Notes: generated by a model from the sequence alone, not told the origin. A DNA stretch of 64,000 bases from an uncultured Anaeroplasmataceae bacterium (GCA_944325035.1 CALUYM010000001.1:310001-374000); one strand, 5' to 3'. Positions 36,129 to 45,463 are shown, numbered from the stretch's first letter. Program-made: numbers and translations.

Positions 36129-37157
36129 ATGGCTAAAAAAGAAAAAATTATTACATTTGGAGAAATAATGTTGAGATTATCTACTCCAGATCATCAAACA
36201 ATTAATCAGACACATTCCTATATTGCTAATTATGGTGGTGGAGAAGCGAATGTTGCGGTAGCTTTATCGCATATGGGACATAAAACTTATTTTATGTCAA
36301 AGCTTCCACCTAATCAATTAGGCGATGGAGCCATTTCCCATTTGATGGCCAATGGTGTTAATACTGACTACATTGTCCGTGGTTCGACAACGCTAGGTAT
36401 TTACTTCCTTGAAACAGGTTTTGGTGGAAGACCTAGTAAAGTAATTTATAACCGTAAGCACAGTGCTATCACTAGAATTGACTTATCAGAATTTGATTTT
36501 GACGATGTGTTTGATGGTGCAACATGGTTCCACATCTCAGGAATTAGTTTAGCATTAAATGAGCGTGTTGCTAAATTTGCGGTTGAAGCTTGCAAATATT
36601 GTCATGAACATGGAGTTAAAGTATCATTTGATTTTAACTATCGTGCTAAATTATGGTCAATTGAACAAGCAAGACCTTGGTATAAATTAATTATGCCTTA
36701 TGTTGATGTTGTGTTTGCGTCATTCTATGACTGTAATACTATTCTTGAAATACCGTTAGACAAAGGCTTAGAAGATGCTTCAATGCATGATAGACGCATG
36801 AATGTATTCCCTAAGATGATTGAAAAATATAATCTTTCTTATGTTTTTGGTACTGATCGTGTTGTCTATAGCTCAACTGACAATTCATTAGCCGGTTATT
36901 ATTACACAAAAAATACATCAAAAATCACCAATCCAATTCGTTTTATGATTTATGATAGAATCGGTGGTGGAGATGCATTTGCGTCTGGTGTAATTCATGG
37001 TTTAATTAAAAACTTTGATGATCCAGATTATGCTGTAAGTTATGGCTTAAATACATCAGTATTAAAGCATACTATCTATGGTGATGCATGTTTATTATCT
37101 TGTGAGGATATCGAACAATTTATGGCAAGCAATTGTTCTGCCGAAGTACAGAGGTAA
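36129..37157 (+). CDS. PfkB-family sugar kinase, KdgK-like 1
   Basis: A 342-residue carbohydrate kinase of the PfkB (ribokinase) family. It has the family N-terminal pattern YGGGEANVAVALSHMG and the C-terminal catalytic motif DRIGGGDAFASG, with the base aspartate present. In this setting it most likely phosphorylates 2-keto-3-deoxygluconate. It is clearly paralogous to the second kinase of the operon but differs in many positions, including an unusual middle (LEIPLDKGLEDAS). GGAGG precedes ATG 36129. Which of the two is the main KDG kinase cannot be told; this one may act on a related sugar acid. Confidence 0.85.
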   Translation: MAKKEKIITFGEIMLRLSTPDHQTINQTHSYIANYGGGEANVAVALSHMGHKTYFMSKLPPNQLGDGAISHLMANGVNTDYIVRGSTTLGIYFLETGFGGRPSKVIYNRKHSAITRIDLSEFDFDDVFDGATWFHISGISLALNERVAKFAVEACKYCHEHGVKVSFDFNYRAKLWSIEQARPWYKLIMPYVDVVFASFYDCNTILEIPLDKGLEDASMHDRRMNVFPKMIEKYNLSYVFGTDRVVYSSTDNSLAGYYYTKNTSKITNPIRFMIYDRIGGGDAFASGVIHGLIKNFDDPDYAVSYGLNTSVLKHTIYGDACLLSCEDIEQFMASNCSAEVQR

Positions 37158-37162
37158 TTAAA

Positions 37163-37621
37163 ATGATTATAGGAAAATTAAAAAATATCGCTAGATATAA
37201 AGGTATCGCTAAAAATATCGATACAGCTATCGATTATGTTTTAAATAATGATATCTTAGCTTTAGCTCCTGGTAAATATCAAATTGATGGAGATAATGTA
37301 ATTTTAAATCGTGACACATATGTCGCAAAACCATTAGAAGATTGTTTCTATGAAAATCATGAAAAATATTTAGACTTACAAATTGTTTTAAAAGGTCAAG
37401 AATATTTTGCATACACAGATATTTCTAATCCAACTTTAAAAGAAACAGCTGAATATAATGAAGCTAAAGACGTAAGAAAGTTCAGTGCACAACAAGGAGT
37501 TTTCTTTGTCTTAGAAGAAGGATTTGCTATTGTTTATCCAGAAGATGTACATTTAGCTAAGTGCGATGTGAATGGTGGAACAGTAGAAAAAGCTGTTATT
37601 AAAATTAAAATTGAACAATAA
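37163..37621 (+). CDS. YhcH/YjgK/YiaL-family protein
   Basis: A 152-residue cupin-like protein of the DUF386 family, often found with sialic acid, uronate and related sugar-acid genes; a role as a sugar-acid isomerase or anomerase is suspected, not proved. Visible is the conserved YENHEKYLDLQIVLKGQEYFAY followed near the C-terminus by VYPEDVHLAKC, with the glutamate and histidine residues expected to bind a metal. I chose ATG 37163 because AGAGG lies eight bases before it and the family starts MIIG; the longer reading overlaps the previous gene. Confidence 0.85.
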   Translation: MIIGKLKNIARYKGIAKNIDTAIDYVLNNDILALAPGKYQIDGDNVILNRDTYVAKPLEDCFYENHEKYLDLQIVLKGQEYFAYTDISNPTLKETAEYNEAKDVRKFSAQQGVFFVLEEGFAIVYPEDVHLAKCDVNGGTVEKAVIKIKIEQ

Positions 37622-37636
37622 TTAAGGAGAAATACA

Positions 37637-38680
37637 ATGAAAAATTTAAAATTCAATTCTAAAAAAGTAGTTACAATGGGCGAAATTATGCTTCGTTTAT
37701 CTACTCCTGCAAATACACGTTTTGTACAAGCTAACCAATTCGATATTATTTTTGGTGGTGGTGAAGCAAACGTAGCTGTATCATGTGCAAACTATGGTTT
37801 AGATGCTTGTTTCGTTTCTAAATTACCTGATAACCCAATTGGTCAAGCAGCTGTTAATTCTTTACGTCGTTATGGTGTAGATACAAAACATATCGCTCGC
37901 GGTGGTGAAAGAATTGGTATTTACTACTCTGAAACAGGTGCTTCAATGCGTGCTTCTCAAGTAGTTTATGACCGTGCTCACTCATCAATTGCAGAAGCTA
38001 AGCCAGAAGATTTCGACTTTGATGCAATTATGAAGGATGCTGGTTGGTTCCATTGGTCAGGAATTACTCCTGCTATTTCTGATGACTCAGCTAAATGCCT
38101 TGAACAAGCATTAATTGCTGCTAAAAAATATGGTGTAGTAGTATCTGTAGACTTAAACTTCCGTGCTAAGTTATGGACATCTGAAAAAGCAATTTCAGTT
38201 ATGAGACCATTAATGAAGTATGTAGATGTATGTATCGGAAATGAAGAAGATGCTGAATTATGTCTAGGATTTAAGCCTGAAGCAGATGTAACTGGTGGTA
38301 AGACTGATGCTGCTGGATACAAGGGAATTTTCCAAGCAATGGCTAAAGAATTTGGTTTCAAATATGTTGTTTCTACATTACGTGAATCATTCTCAGCTTC
38401 TCATAATGGTTGGAAAGCATTAATCTTCGATGGTGAAGAATTCTATGAATCTAAACGTTATGATATTAATCCAATCGTTGACCGCGTTGGTGGTGGAGAT
38501 TCATTCTCTGGTGGTCTAGTTTATGGTATGATGACTAAAGAAACTCAAGGAGAAGCTTTAGAATTCGCTGTAGCTGCATCTGCATTAAAGCACACAATTA
38601 ACGGAGACTACAACTTAGTTACTGCTAAGGAAGTTGAAAAACTTGCTGGTGGAGACGCTTCTGGTCGTGTACAACGTTAA
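37637..38680 (+). CDS. kdgK: 2-keto-3-deoxygluconate kinase
   Basis: A 347-residue PfkB-family kinase that makes KDPG, the substrate of the aldolase encoded upstream. It shows FGGGEANVAVSCANYG near the N-terminus, DLNFRAKLW in the middle and the catalytic DRVGGGDSFSGG near residue 285. This sequence is the closer of the two kinases to the usual Firmicute KDG kinase. AAGGAG precedes ATG 37637. Codon use is richer in favoured codons than in the first kinase, so it may be expressed more strongly. The regulator gene begins four bases after the stop. Confidence 0.88.
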   Translation: MKNLKFNSKKVVTMGEIMLRLSTPANTRFVQANQFDIIFGGGEANVAVSCANYGLDACFVSKLPDNPIGQAAVNSLRRYGVDTKHIARGGERIGIYYSETGASMRASQVVYDRAHSSIAEAKPEDFDFDAIMKDAGWFHWSGITPAISDDSAKCLEQALIAAKKYGVVVSVDLNFRAKLWTSEKAISVMRPLMKYVDVCIGNEEDAELCLGFKPEADVTGGKTDAAGYKGIFQAMAKEFGFKYVVSTLRESFSASHNGWKALIFDGEEFYESKRYDINPIVDRVGGGDSFSGGLVYGMMTKETQGEALEFAVAASALKHTINGDYNLVTAKEVEKLAGGDASGRVQR

Positions 38681-38684
38681 TTAA

Positions 38685-39431
38685 ATGGCAGATAATAAGT
38701 CAGTTGATAGGATTTTAAGAATTTTAGAATTAATTTCCAAAAATCCAAATGGTCTCACATTAGCTGAGATTTATAAAGAATTAAATCTTCCTAAATCAAC
38801 TGTCTTTGATTTTTTACAAGCGTTATATAAGGCTGATGCGATTTATTATAAGGACGAAATCAGTAAACGTTATGTTATTGGTTCTAAAATATACGCAATC
38901 GGTCAAGCCTATACGAAGAATTCATCTCTTATTACTGTCTGTAAACCAATTGTTAAAAATTTATGTAATAAATATGGTAACTTATTAATTGTTACTAAAC
39001 GTGTTGCAAGTAACATTGTTTACATACATAAATATGAAAGTGATGATAGTAAGATTGCTACCTTCGAGATAGGAGGTAGCATTTCTTATATTCATACCAA
39101 TTCCATTGGTAAATGTTACCTAGCTTTTGATAAGTACTTTCAAAACTATACATGTGATAACTTGGAATTAGTTACTCCATATACTATTGTGAAAAAGAGT
39201 GAATTAGAAGCAGATATCGCTTTAGCTAAAACCTTAGGCTATACACAAGATTTAAAGGAAGACGATTTAAGATATAAATCAATCAGCTTTCCAATTTATA
39301 ATTTTGAAAACCGTTGTTGCGGAGCTTTAACATATCAAGCGCCTGTTGATTTTGATTTTAGTGATAATCTAATTCAGGATCTAGAAAAAGCTTCAAAATT
39401 GATTTCAATAAAGCTTGGTTACAAAAAATAA
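38685..39431 (+). CDS. IclR-family transcriptional regulator
   Basis: A 248-residue regulator with an N-terminal winged helix (VDRILRILELISKNPNGLTLAEIYKELNLPKSTVFDFLQAL) and a C-terminal effector-binding domain. IclR proteins such as KdgR repress sugar-acid genes and release DNA when they bind KDG or KDPG-like compounds. Its place inside the uronate operon makes it the likely local regulator. The ATG at 38685 is only four bases after kdgK and has no good ribosome-binding site, so it probably depends on translational coupling. Confidence 0.88.
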   Translation: MADNKSVDRILRILELISKNPNGLTLAEIYKELNLPKSTVFDFLQALYKADAIYYKDEISKRYVIGSKIYAIGQAYTKNSSLITVCKPIVKNLCNKYGNLLIVTKRVASNIVYIHKYESDDSKIATFEIGGSISYIHTNSIGKCYLAFDKYFQNYTCDNLELVTPYTIVKKSELEADIALAKTLGYTQDLKEDDLRYKSISFPIYNFENRCCGALTYQAPVDFDFSDNLIQDLEKASKLISIKLGYKK

Positions 39432-39440
39432 AAGAAAGGA

Positions 39441-39459
39441 ATTAGTATTTTATACTAAT
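39441..39459 (+). promoter_or_regulatory. Perfect inverted repeat before kduI
   Basis: ATTAGTAT (39441-39448) and ATACTAAT (39452-39459) form a perfect eight-base inverted repeat with a TTT loop, between the regulator stop and kduI. A GAAAGGA lies just before it and an AAGGA just after. It could be an operator or an RNA hairpin that shapes kduI translation; it lacks a T-run and is not a terminator. Confidence 0.4.
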
Positions 39460-39473
39460 AAGGAAATGCAAAT

Positions 39474-40310
39474 ATGAAAATGGAAGTACGTTATGCTAAT
39501 CATCCAGAAGATTCAAAGTATTATACTACTGAAGAATTAAGAAAGAATTATTTAAAACAAGATGTTTTTGTTAAGGATGACATATCATTAGTTTACTCAC
39601 ATCAAGATCGCATTATTTCAGGTGGAGTTTACCCAGTTGAAAAAGAATTAAGCTTGGAAGCATCAGATTGCCTAAGAGCTAATTATTTTCTAGAACGCCG
39701 TGAATTAGGTATTATCAATATCGGTGGTGAAGGTGTTGTTACTTTAGATGGAACTGTTTATAATGTTAAGTCTAAAGATGGTATGTATGTAGGAATGGGA
39801 ACTAAGGAAGTAAAATTTGCATCAGTAGACCCTAAAAACCCTGCTAAATTCTATATTTCATCTTGCCCTGCACATACATCATATCCAACATATTATATTG
39901 ACTTTGAAAAAGCAAATCATCGTCCATGTGGTGAAGCTTCAACACTAAATAAGCGTGTTATTAATCAATATATTCACCCTGACGTATGTAAGTCTTGTCA
40001 ATTAGCGATGGGAATGACTGAACTTGAAGAAGGTTCTGGATGGAATACAATGCCATCACACACACATGAACGTCGTATGGAAGTTTATTTCTATTTTAAT
40101 GTTAAACCTGGAAATGTTGTTTTCCATATGATGGGGACAAAAGATGAAACTCGCCATATTGTAATGAAGAATGAAGAATTAGTAATCTCTCCAAGCTGGT
40201 CAATTCATTCAGGAGTTGGAACTTCTAATTACTCATTTATTTGGGCAATGTGTGGAGAAAATCAGGAATTTGATGATATGGATAATATTCCTACTGAAGA
40301 ATTAAAATAA
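39474..40310 (+). CDS. kduI: 5-keto-4-deoxyuronate isomerase
   Basis: A 278-residue zinc-dependent cupin enzyme that isomerises 5-keto-4-deoxyuronate to 2,5-diketo-3-deoxygluconate. Length and sequence match KduI: MEVRYANHPEDSKYYTTEELR at the start and the metal-site region MPSHTHERRMEVYFYF with the histidines and glutamate. AAGGA precedes ATG 39474. It is the last gene of the operon. The next enzyme, KduD, is not in the window, so it must be encoded elsewhere. A strong terminator follows. Confidence 0.95.
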   Translation: MKMEVRYANHPEDSKYYTTEELRKNYLKQDVFVKDDISLVYSHQDRIISGGVYPVEKELSLEASDCLRANYFLERRELGIINIGGEGVVTLDGTVYNVKSKDGMYVGMGTKEVKFASVDPKNPAKFYISSCPAHTSYPTYYIDFEKANHRPCGEASTLNKRVINQYIHPDVCKSCQLAMGMTELEEGSGWNTMPSHTHERRMEVYFYFNVKPGNVVFHMMGTKDETRHIVMKNEELVISPSWSIHSGVGTSNYSFIWAMCGENQEFDDMDNIPTEELK

Positions 40311-40320
40311 AGTATTAAAA

Positions 40321-40343
40321 AATCGCTGTTATAAGCGATTTTT
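40321..40343 (+). terminator. Terminator after kduI
   Basis: AATCGCT (40321-40327) pairs with AGCGATT (40334-40340), flanked by A and T runs. Confidence 0.85.
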
Positions 40344-40356
40344 ATTTTGCAAAAAC

Positions 40357-40385
40357 TTGAAAATTTATATTAAATTTTGTATTCT
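40357..40385 (+). promoter_or_regulatory. Probable promoter of the GGDEF gene
   Basis: TTGAAA (40357-40362) and TATTCT (40380-40385) are 17 bases apart, 20 bases before the start codon. Confidence 0.5.
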
Positions 40386-40405
40386 ATATCTGATGAGGTG
40401 CATGT

Positions 40406-41908
40406 ATGGGATTGAGTAAATTAGTTAGAGAAGTTGAAGATAATAAAATACAAACAAAAAACTATAATATATTTGAAGGATTTTTGGAAAGTAAAAGTTC
40501 GACTGACATTAATCATTTCATAGAAGTTATAAGGAAAATAGCTAATGAATTAGATGAAAATGATTTTTTTAAAATTTCAGAAGTATGTGATTACTTTTTA
40601 TTATCAGCATTTATTTTACATAATCAAAAAAAACATGTTTATAATATTAAAATTTATGCATCGTTATTTATTAACGATGTATATGCAGCTGTAGATGCTC
40701 TTTTTAAATTAAAAAGTTTAGACGAAAATGATATTAAAATTCAGTCATTGAGCTTCTTGTATTTTTTCTCAATTTGTTATAGCCAAGAATTATATGCAGA
40801 GATTTTAATGGCAAATTGTGAATTTCAATCGAAATATAACGTTGACCATATGCCAATTGAATACCAATTTTATTATTATATCAATTTTATGATGTTATTT
40901 TCTAATAAATTAGACTATGAAAATACAAATAAAATGAAGAAAAAAGCGATGGAGGTTATAAATAGATTAAATGATGATTTCTATTCAAATTTTTTTGAAT
41001 TAGTAAATCTTTCATCAAGAGTCGTCTTTTTTGAAAAGTATCCATTTGATATTAGAAATGATGAAAAGTTAAATCTCTATATAAATGTACTCTCTCATAT
41101 AGATTTCTCGCATACATTTTCCATTGTTAGTCTTGAAAGTCATTCAAATATTATTAGTTTATTAATTAAGCATAATTTATTAGCTGTAGCTGAAAAAATA
41201 TCATTAATTGTTTATAAGAGCTCACCTTCATCTAATGCTAAGTTAAGAATGCTTAAATGTATTCGATCAATTTATAACAAAAATAAAAAAGAAAACTTAC
41301 GACCATTTATAGAAGAATACTTAGATATTCTTGAAAAAAATTATTCAATCAATAGGGTTTTATTTAAAAATTATTTATCCAATTCAAATAGGATATTTGA
41401 ACAATCAAAAGAATTGGATAGAATTTATGAAGCATATAATCATGATGCATTAACGGCTTGTTTATCTAGAGCAGCTTTTTTAGATATGAAATCTAGTCCA
41501 CACAATGAAAATGGTTATTTAATTTTCTTTGATTTAAATGATTTTAAGAAAATAAATGATATATATGGACATAATATTGGTGATAAGTATTTAATAAATT
41601 TTGCCAATATTTTGAATAAACACTTTGATATTGAATCAAGCTCTTATCGAATTGGTGGAGATGAATTTGTAGTAATTACAACTATTTCTAGAATAAAATT
41701 AATTGAAGTATTAGAAAAAATATGTTCTGACTCTAAATTGATATTTCAAGATTATTATACCGGCCATTGTCCATATTCAGCTGGAATTGCTTATTTTACT
41801 AATACAGAGAATTTAGACAAAACACTAGAAAAAGCTGATAAGGCAATGTACTATGCTAAAAATACGCCTGATACATATTATTACTTTTCAGAAGATATTT
41901 TAGAATAA
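40406..41908 (+). CDS. GGDEF-domain protein (probable diguanylate cyclase)
   Basis: A 500-residue protein. The first 330 residues are all-helical and look like a TPR-like or similar solenoid sensor; no membrane helix is seen, so it should be soluble. The C-terminal domain (about 345-500) is a GGDEF domain: DALTACLSRAAF, FFDLNDFKKINDIYGHNIGD and the catalytic RIGGDEF are intact, so it can make cyclic di-GMP. The RxxD inhibitory site just before the motif is absent (FDIESSS). GAGGTG precedes ATG 40406. No EAL or PilZ gene is nearby. Confidence 0.88.
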   Translation: MGLSKLVREVEDNKIQTKNYNIFEGFLESKSSTDINHFIEVIRKIANELDENDFFKISEVCDYFLLSAFILHNQKKHVYNIKIYASLFINDVYAAVDALFKLKSLDENDIKIQSLSFLYFFSICYSQELYAEILMANCEFQSKYNVDHMPIEYQFYYYINFMMLFSNKLDYENTNKMKKKAMEVINRLNDDFYSNFFELVNLSSRVVFFEKYPFDIRNDEKLNLYINVLSHIDFSHTFSIVSLESHSNIISLLIKHNLLAVAEKISLIVYKSSPSSNAKLRMLKCIRSIYNKNKKENLRPFIEEYLDILEKNYSINRVLFKNYLSNSNRIFEQSKELDRIYEAYNHDALTACLSRAAFLDMKSSPHNENGYLIFFDLNDFKKINDIYGHNIGDKYLINFANILNKHFDIESSSYRIGGDEFVVITTISRIKLIEVLEKICSDSKLIFQDYYTGHCPYSAGIAYFTNTENLDKTLEKADKAMYYAKNTPDTYYYFSEDILE

Positions 41909-41933
41909 TTATTAATAAAACTAGGGTGGTATT

Positions 41934-42899
41934 ATGTTCATTAAGAAAAAAATAATTAATATATATTCAAACAAAATTCGTAGATATGATTTAGATAAGG
42001 CATTTCATTATTTTGATTATTCGACATATACGGGTTTGAAGAAAACAGATTTTTCGTTTAAGTCAAACACTAATACACTAAATGGTTGTTTTTTTTATTA
42101 TGAAATGTATAATAAGGATGAATTGATCATTTTTACGCATGGACTTGATTCAGGATATATAGCATATATGCCAGAAATTGAACGTCTTGCTAGAATGGGG
42201 TATCGCGTTTTAGCATACGACAACACTGGCTGCGTATCTTCTAGCGGAAAGAGCATTAGAGGACTAAGTCAATCATTAGCTGATTTAGATAATGCTATTA
42301 ATCATTTAAGAAGTCTTACCGAATTTAAAACGATGCCTATTTCAGTTATTGGACATAGTTGGGGGGCTTATGCAGCTTTAAATATTCGTGAGTATCAATC
42401 AAATATTAAATCCATTGTATCATTGGCAGGATTTATAAGTATTTCAAATTTATGTAATCAATACGTTCCATTTATATTAAGGCCATTAAAACATATAGTT
42501 TTAGGGCTTGAAAAAGAAGTAAATTCCAAGTATTATAAGGCTAATGCCTTAAATTCTTTGGACCATGATGATACCAAATTTTTAATTATTCACTCTAAAG
42601 ATGATGAAACAGTTTCATTTAAATATAATGCTAATTATTTGTTCAAACATTGTCAAAAGCCAAACGTTAAATATTTGTTTGTTCAAGGGAAAAATCATGG
42701 ACCACAGTATTCTAAAGAAGCTATTCGTTATTCTAATCAGGTTTTAAAGAAATATCGTTATTTAGTATCATCTGGAAAATTAAAAACGGAAGAAGAAAGA
42801 ATTACATATATGAAAAATACCGATTTTAAAAAGCTATCTTTATTAGATGAGTATATATGGAAAGAAATAGAAAATACATTAAAAAATAAAGGAGAATAA
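41934..42899 (+). CDS. Alpha/beta hydrolase
   Basis: A 321-residue serine hydrolase. The oxyanion region (IIFTHGLDSGY), nucleophile elbow GHSWG, probable catalytic aspartate in HSKDDETV and histidine in GKNHGP are all present in order, so it should be active. It resembles the serine aminopeptidase S33 group of esterases and lipases; the substrate is unknown. There is no signal peptide. It lies between the GGDEF gene and coaX, with its stop two bases before coaX begins. Confidence 0.85.
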   Translation: MFIKKKIINIYSNKIRRYDLDKAFHYFDYSTYTGLKKTDFSFKSNTNTLNGCFFYYEMYNKDELIIFTHGLDSGYIAYMPEIERLARMGYRVLAYDNTGCVSSSGKSIRGLSQSLADLDNAINHLRSLTEFKTMPISVIGHSWGAYAALNIREYQSNIKSIVSLAGFISISNLCNQYVPFILRPLKHIVLGLEKEVNSKYYKANALNSLDHDDTKFLIIHSKDDETVSFKYNANYLFKHCQKPNVKYLFVQGKNHGPQYSKEAIRYSNQVLKKYRYLVSSGKLKTEEERITYMKNTDFKKLSLLDEYIWKEIENTLKNKGE

Positions 42900-42901
42900 T
42901 C

Positions 42902-43666
42902 ATGGTTTTATTAGTAGATATCGGAAATTCGAATATAGTTTTAGGGTTAGCCAGTCCTCATGATAATAAAATTCATAAATTATTACGATTAAAAACATTT
43001 ATTGACAAGACATTTGACGAGTATTATTTATTATTTGAAAATCTATTAAAAGATGAAAGTTTTGATGGTGTAGCAATTTCAAGTGTTGTTCCAATTGTTA
43101 CAAGTGCTTTGAAAAAAATGTTTGAAGCTTATTATAAAATTACCCCACTTATTTTAGGACCAGGTACAAAATCAGGAATTATGATTAAAGCCGATGACCC
43201 TCGTAGTGTCGGCGCTGATTTAATTTGTGCCGTAGCAGGAGCTCTTATATATTCAAAAGATGTAATAATTGTTGATTTAGGTACAGCAACTAAATATATC
43301 TATGCTAAAGATAATACTTTTCATGGGGTTTCAATTGCACCGGGAATAGCTATTTCCATGAAAGCATTAGTTTCAAGTGCTGCATTACTTCCGTCAATTG
43401 AACTACAAGTTCCTAAAAAAGTCTTAGGAAATAATACAATTGCATGTATGCAATCGGGTATTATTTATGGTGCAGCTGCTCAAGTTGATGGTATGATTGA
43501 ACTGATTAAAGAAGAAATTAAAAATCCCAATGTAGATGTTATTGTAACAGGTGGACTTGCCAAAATTATTATTCCATTATCAAAACATAAACTGATGTAT
43601 AATGAAAATTTGGTACTTGAGGGCTTACTTCAAATATATAAAAAAAATACAGAGAATGTAGCCTAG
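42902..43666 (+). CDS. coaX: Type III pantothenate kinase
   Basis: A 254-residue enzyme for the first step of coenzyme A synthesis. It has the ASKHA-fold motifs LLVDIGNSNIVLG, PRSVGADLICAVAGA, IVDLGTATKY and VTGGLAKII. The length is standard. AAAGGAG precedes ATG 42902. Type III enzymes are not inhibited by CoA. The conserved position after GAD is leucine instead of the arginine common in the family, which some relatives share. Confidence 0.93.
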   Translation: MVLLVDIGNSNIVLGLASPHDNKIHKLLRLKTFIDKTFDEYYLLFENLLKDESFDGVAISSVVPIVTSALKKMFEAYYKITPLILGPGTKSGIMIKADDPRSVGADLICAVAGALIYSKDVIIVDLGTATKYIYAKDNTFHGVSIAPGIAISMKALVSSAALLPSIELQVPKKVLGNNTIACMQSGIIYGAAAQVDGMIELIKEEIKNPNVDVIVTGGLAKIIIPLSKHKLMYNENLVLEGLLQIYKKNTENVA

Positions 43667-43684
43667 TTTAGGCTATGCTTTTAT
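43659..43684 (+). terminator. Terminator overlapping the coaX stop codon
   Basis: TAGCCTA (43659-43665) pairs with TAGGCTA (43669-43675), followed by a T-rich run. Confidence 0.6.
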
Positions 43685-43742
43685 TATAAAAATTTCTTGA
43701 AAAAGAAGTTGCTTTTTGTTATATTTTACTAGGTGATAATTA

Positions 43743-45296
43743 ATGTCTATTTTAAAAGTTACAAACGTAAGTCATGGATTTGGAGAACGTACAATTTTAG
43801 AAAATGCCTCATTTCAGATGAATAAAGGTGAGCACATTGGACTTGTTGGTGCTAATGGTGAGGGTAAAACCACTTTTTTAAATATTATAACTGGTAAAAT
43901 AAGTCCAGATTCTGGAAAAATTGAATGGTGTAAACGAATTACAACTGGATATCTGGATCAATATACAAAACTTACACCTGGTCTAACAATTCGTGAATTT
44001 TTAAAAACAGCTTTTGTTCATATGTATGATTTAGAACAAGAAATGTTTAAAATGTATGAAAAAATGAGTGAAGTATCTGAAGATGAAATGAATTTAATGT
44101 TAGAAGATATTGGTGAGATTCAAAATGAATTGGAAACATCAGGATTTTATACACTAGATAGTAAAATCGAAGAAGTAGGTAATGGTTTAGGGCTTGGTGA
44201 TATAGGTTTTGATAAAGATGTAACTGAGTTATCTGGAGGACAAAGATCAAAGGTCTTATTAACTAAATTATTATTAGAAAATCCGATGATATTAATTTTA
44301 GATGAACCTACCAATTATTTAGATGAATCGCATATTCGATGGCTAACTAATTATTTACAAAATTATGAAAATGCATTTATTTTAGTTAGTCATGATATCC
44401 CATTTCTAAATCAAGTTGTTAATGTTATTTATCACATTGAACAAGGAGAATTAACAAGATATAGCGGTAATTATGATTTATTTATGTCACTTCATGAAAC
44501 AGAACTTCGTCATCAAGAAATAGCATATCAAAAACAACAAAAAGAAATTGAAAAGCTTGAAACTTTTATTGCTAAAAATAAAGCTAGAGTTGCGACTACA
44601 AACTTAGCTAAATCTCGTCAAAGAATTCTTGATAAAATGGTTATTTTAGATAAACCATCTGAACAAATTAAACCAAATTTCCGTTTCAATGAGTCACATG
44701 GGACTGGTCGTTTTGTCGTTACTTGTCGCGATTTGGTAATCGGATATGATTCGCCTTTATCTAAACCTTTAAATTTAGTAATTGAAAAAGGACAAAAAGT
44801 AGCAATTCGTGGAGCTAACGGAATTGGTAAGTCAACTTTATTAAAGACAATGCTAGGTTTGATTAAACCAATATCTGGAAGAGTTGATTTAGATTATAAA
44901 TTAGAGCCAGGATATTTTGAACAAGAAGAACATGCATCTAGAAATACAGCATTAGATGAAGTTTGGAATATGTATCCAGCTATGACTAATGCAGAAGTTC
45001 GCGGTGCTTTAGCAAGCTGTGGATTAAATAAAGATAAAATCGAATCTTTAATGTTAGTTTTATCTGGTGGTGAACAAGCTAAAGTTAGAATTTGTAAGGT
45101 AATGCTTAAAGAAACTAACTTTTTAGTTATAGATGAACCAACAAATCATTTAGACCAATTAGCAAAGGAAGCTTTAAAAGAAGCCTTACAAAAATATAAA
45201 GGAACTATTCTGCTAGTAAGTCATGAACCTGAATTCTATGAGGGCTTATGTGATGTTATTTTTAATGCTGAAGAGTGGACTACTAAAATTGTTTAA
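43743..45296 (+). CDS. ABC-F family ATPase (YfmM-like)
   Basis: A 517-residue soluble protein with two ABC ATPase domains and no membrane part, the mark of ABC-F translation factors that act at the ribosomal exit site. Domain one has GANGEGKTT, LSGGQRSK and ILDEPTNYLD; domain two has GANGIGKST, LSGGEQAK and VIDEPTNHLD. The linker FIAKNKARVATTNLAKSRQR is the P-site tRNA interaction motif region. The opening VTNVSHGFGERTILENASF recalls B. subtilis YfmM. It could give antibiotic tolerance, but a housekeeping role is more likely. Start ATG 43743 follows GGTGAT. Confidence 0.9.
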   Translation: MSILKVTNVSHGFGERTILENASFQMNKGEHIGLVGANGEGKTTFLNIITGKISPDSGKIEWCKRITTGYLDQYTKLTPGLTIREFLKTAFVHMYDLEQEMFKMYEKMSEVSEDEMNLMLEDIGEIQNELETSGFYTLDSKIEEVGNGLGLGDIGFDKDVTELSGGQRSKVLLTKLLLENPMILILDEPTNYLDESHIRWLTNYLQNYENAFILVSHDIPFLNQVVNVIYHIEQGELTRYSGNYDLFMSLHETELRHQEIAYQKQQKEIEKLETFIAKNKARVATTNLAKSRQRILDKMVILDKPSEQIKPNFRFNESHGTGRFVVTCRDLVIGYDSPLSKPLNLVIEKGQKVAIRGANGIGKSTLLKTMLGLIKPISGRVDLDYKLEPGYFEQEEHASRNTALDEVWNMYPAMTNAEVRGALASCGLNKDKIESLMLVLSGGEQAKVRICKVMLKETNFLVIDEPTNHLDQLAKEALKEALQKYKGTILLVSHEPEFYEGLCDVIFNAEEWTTKIV

Positions 45297-45372
45297 AAAA
45301 ATAAATTTGTGAAATTAGTAAATTTATAGAAAAAATAATTTAAATATTAGAGTTTTAGATATTATTAATAAT

Positions 45373-45429
45373 AAAAAGTCTTATTTTTTAAGGAAAATCT
45401 TCTTTTTCTCACAAAAATAAGACTTTTTT
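45373..45429 (+). terminator. Long terminator after the ABC-F gene
   Basis: AAAAAGTCTTATTTTT (45373-45388) pairs perfectly with AAAAATAAGACTTTTT (45413-45428). Confidence 0.85.
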
Positions 45430-45434
45430 GCAAT

Positions 45435-45463
45435 TTGCATTAAGATTTAACATTGATTATAAT
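45435..45463 (+). promoter_or_regulatory. Promoter of the SSB-like gene
   Basis: TTGCAT (45435-45440) and TATAAT (45458-45463) are 17 bases apart. Confidence 0.65.
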
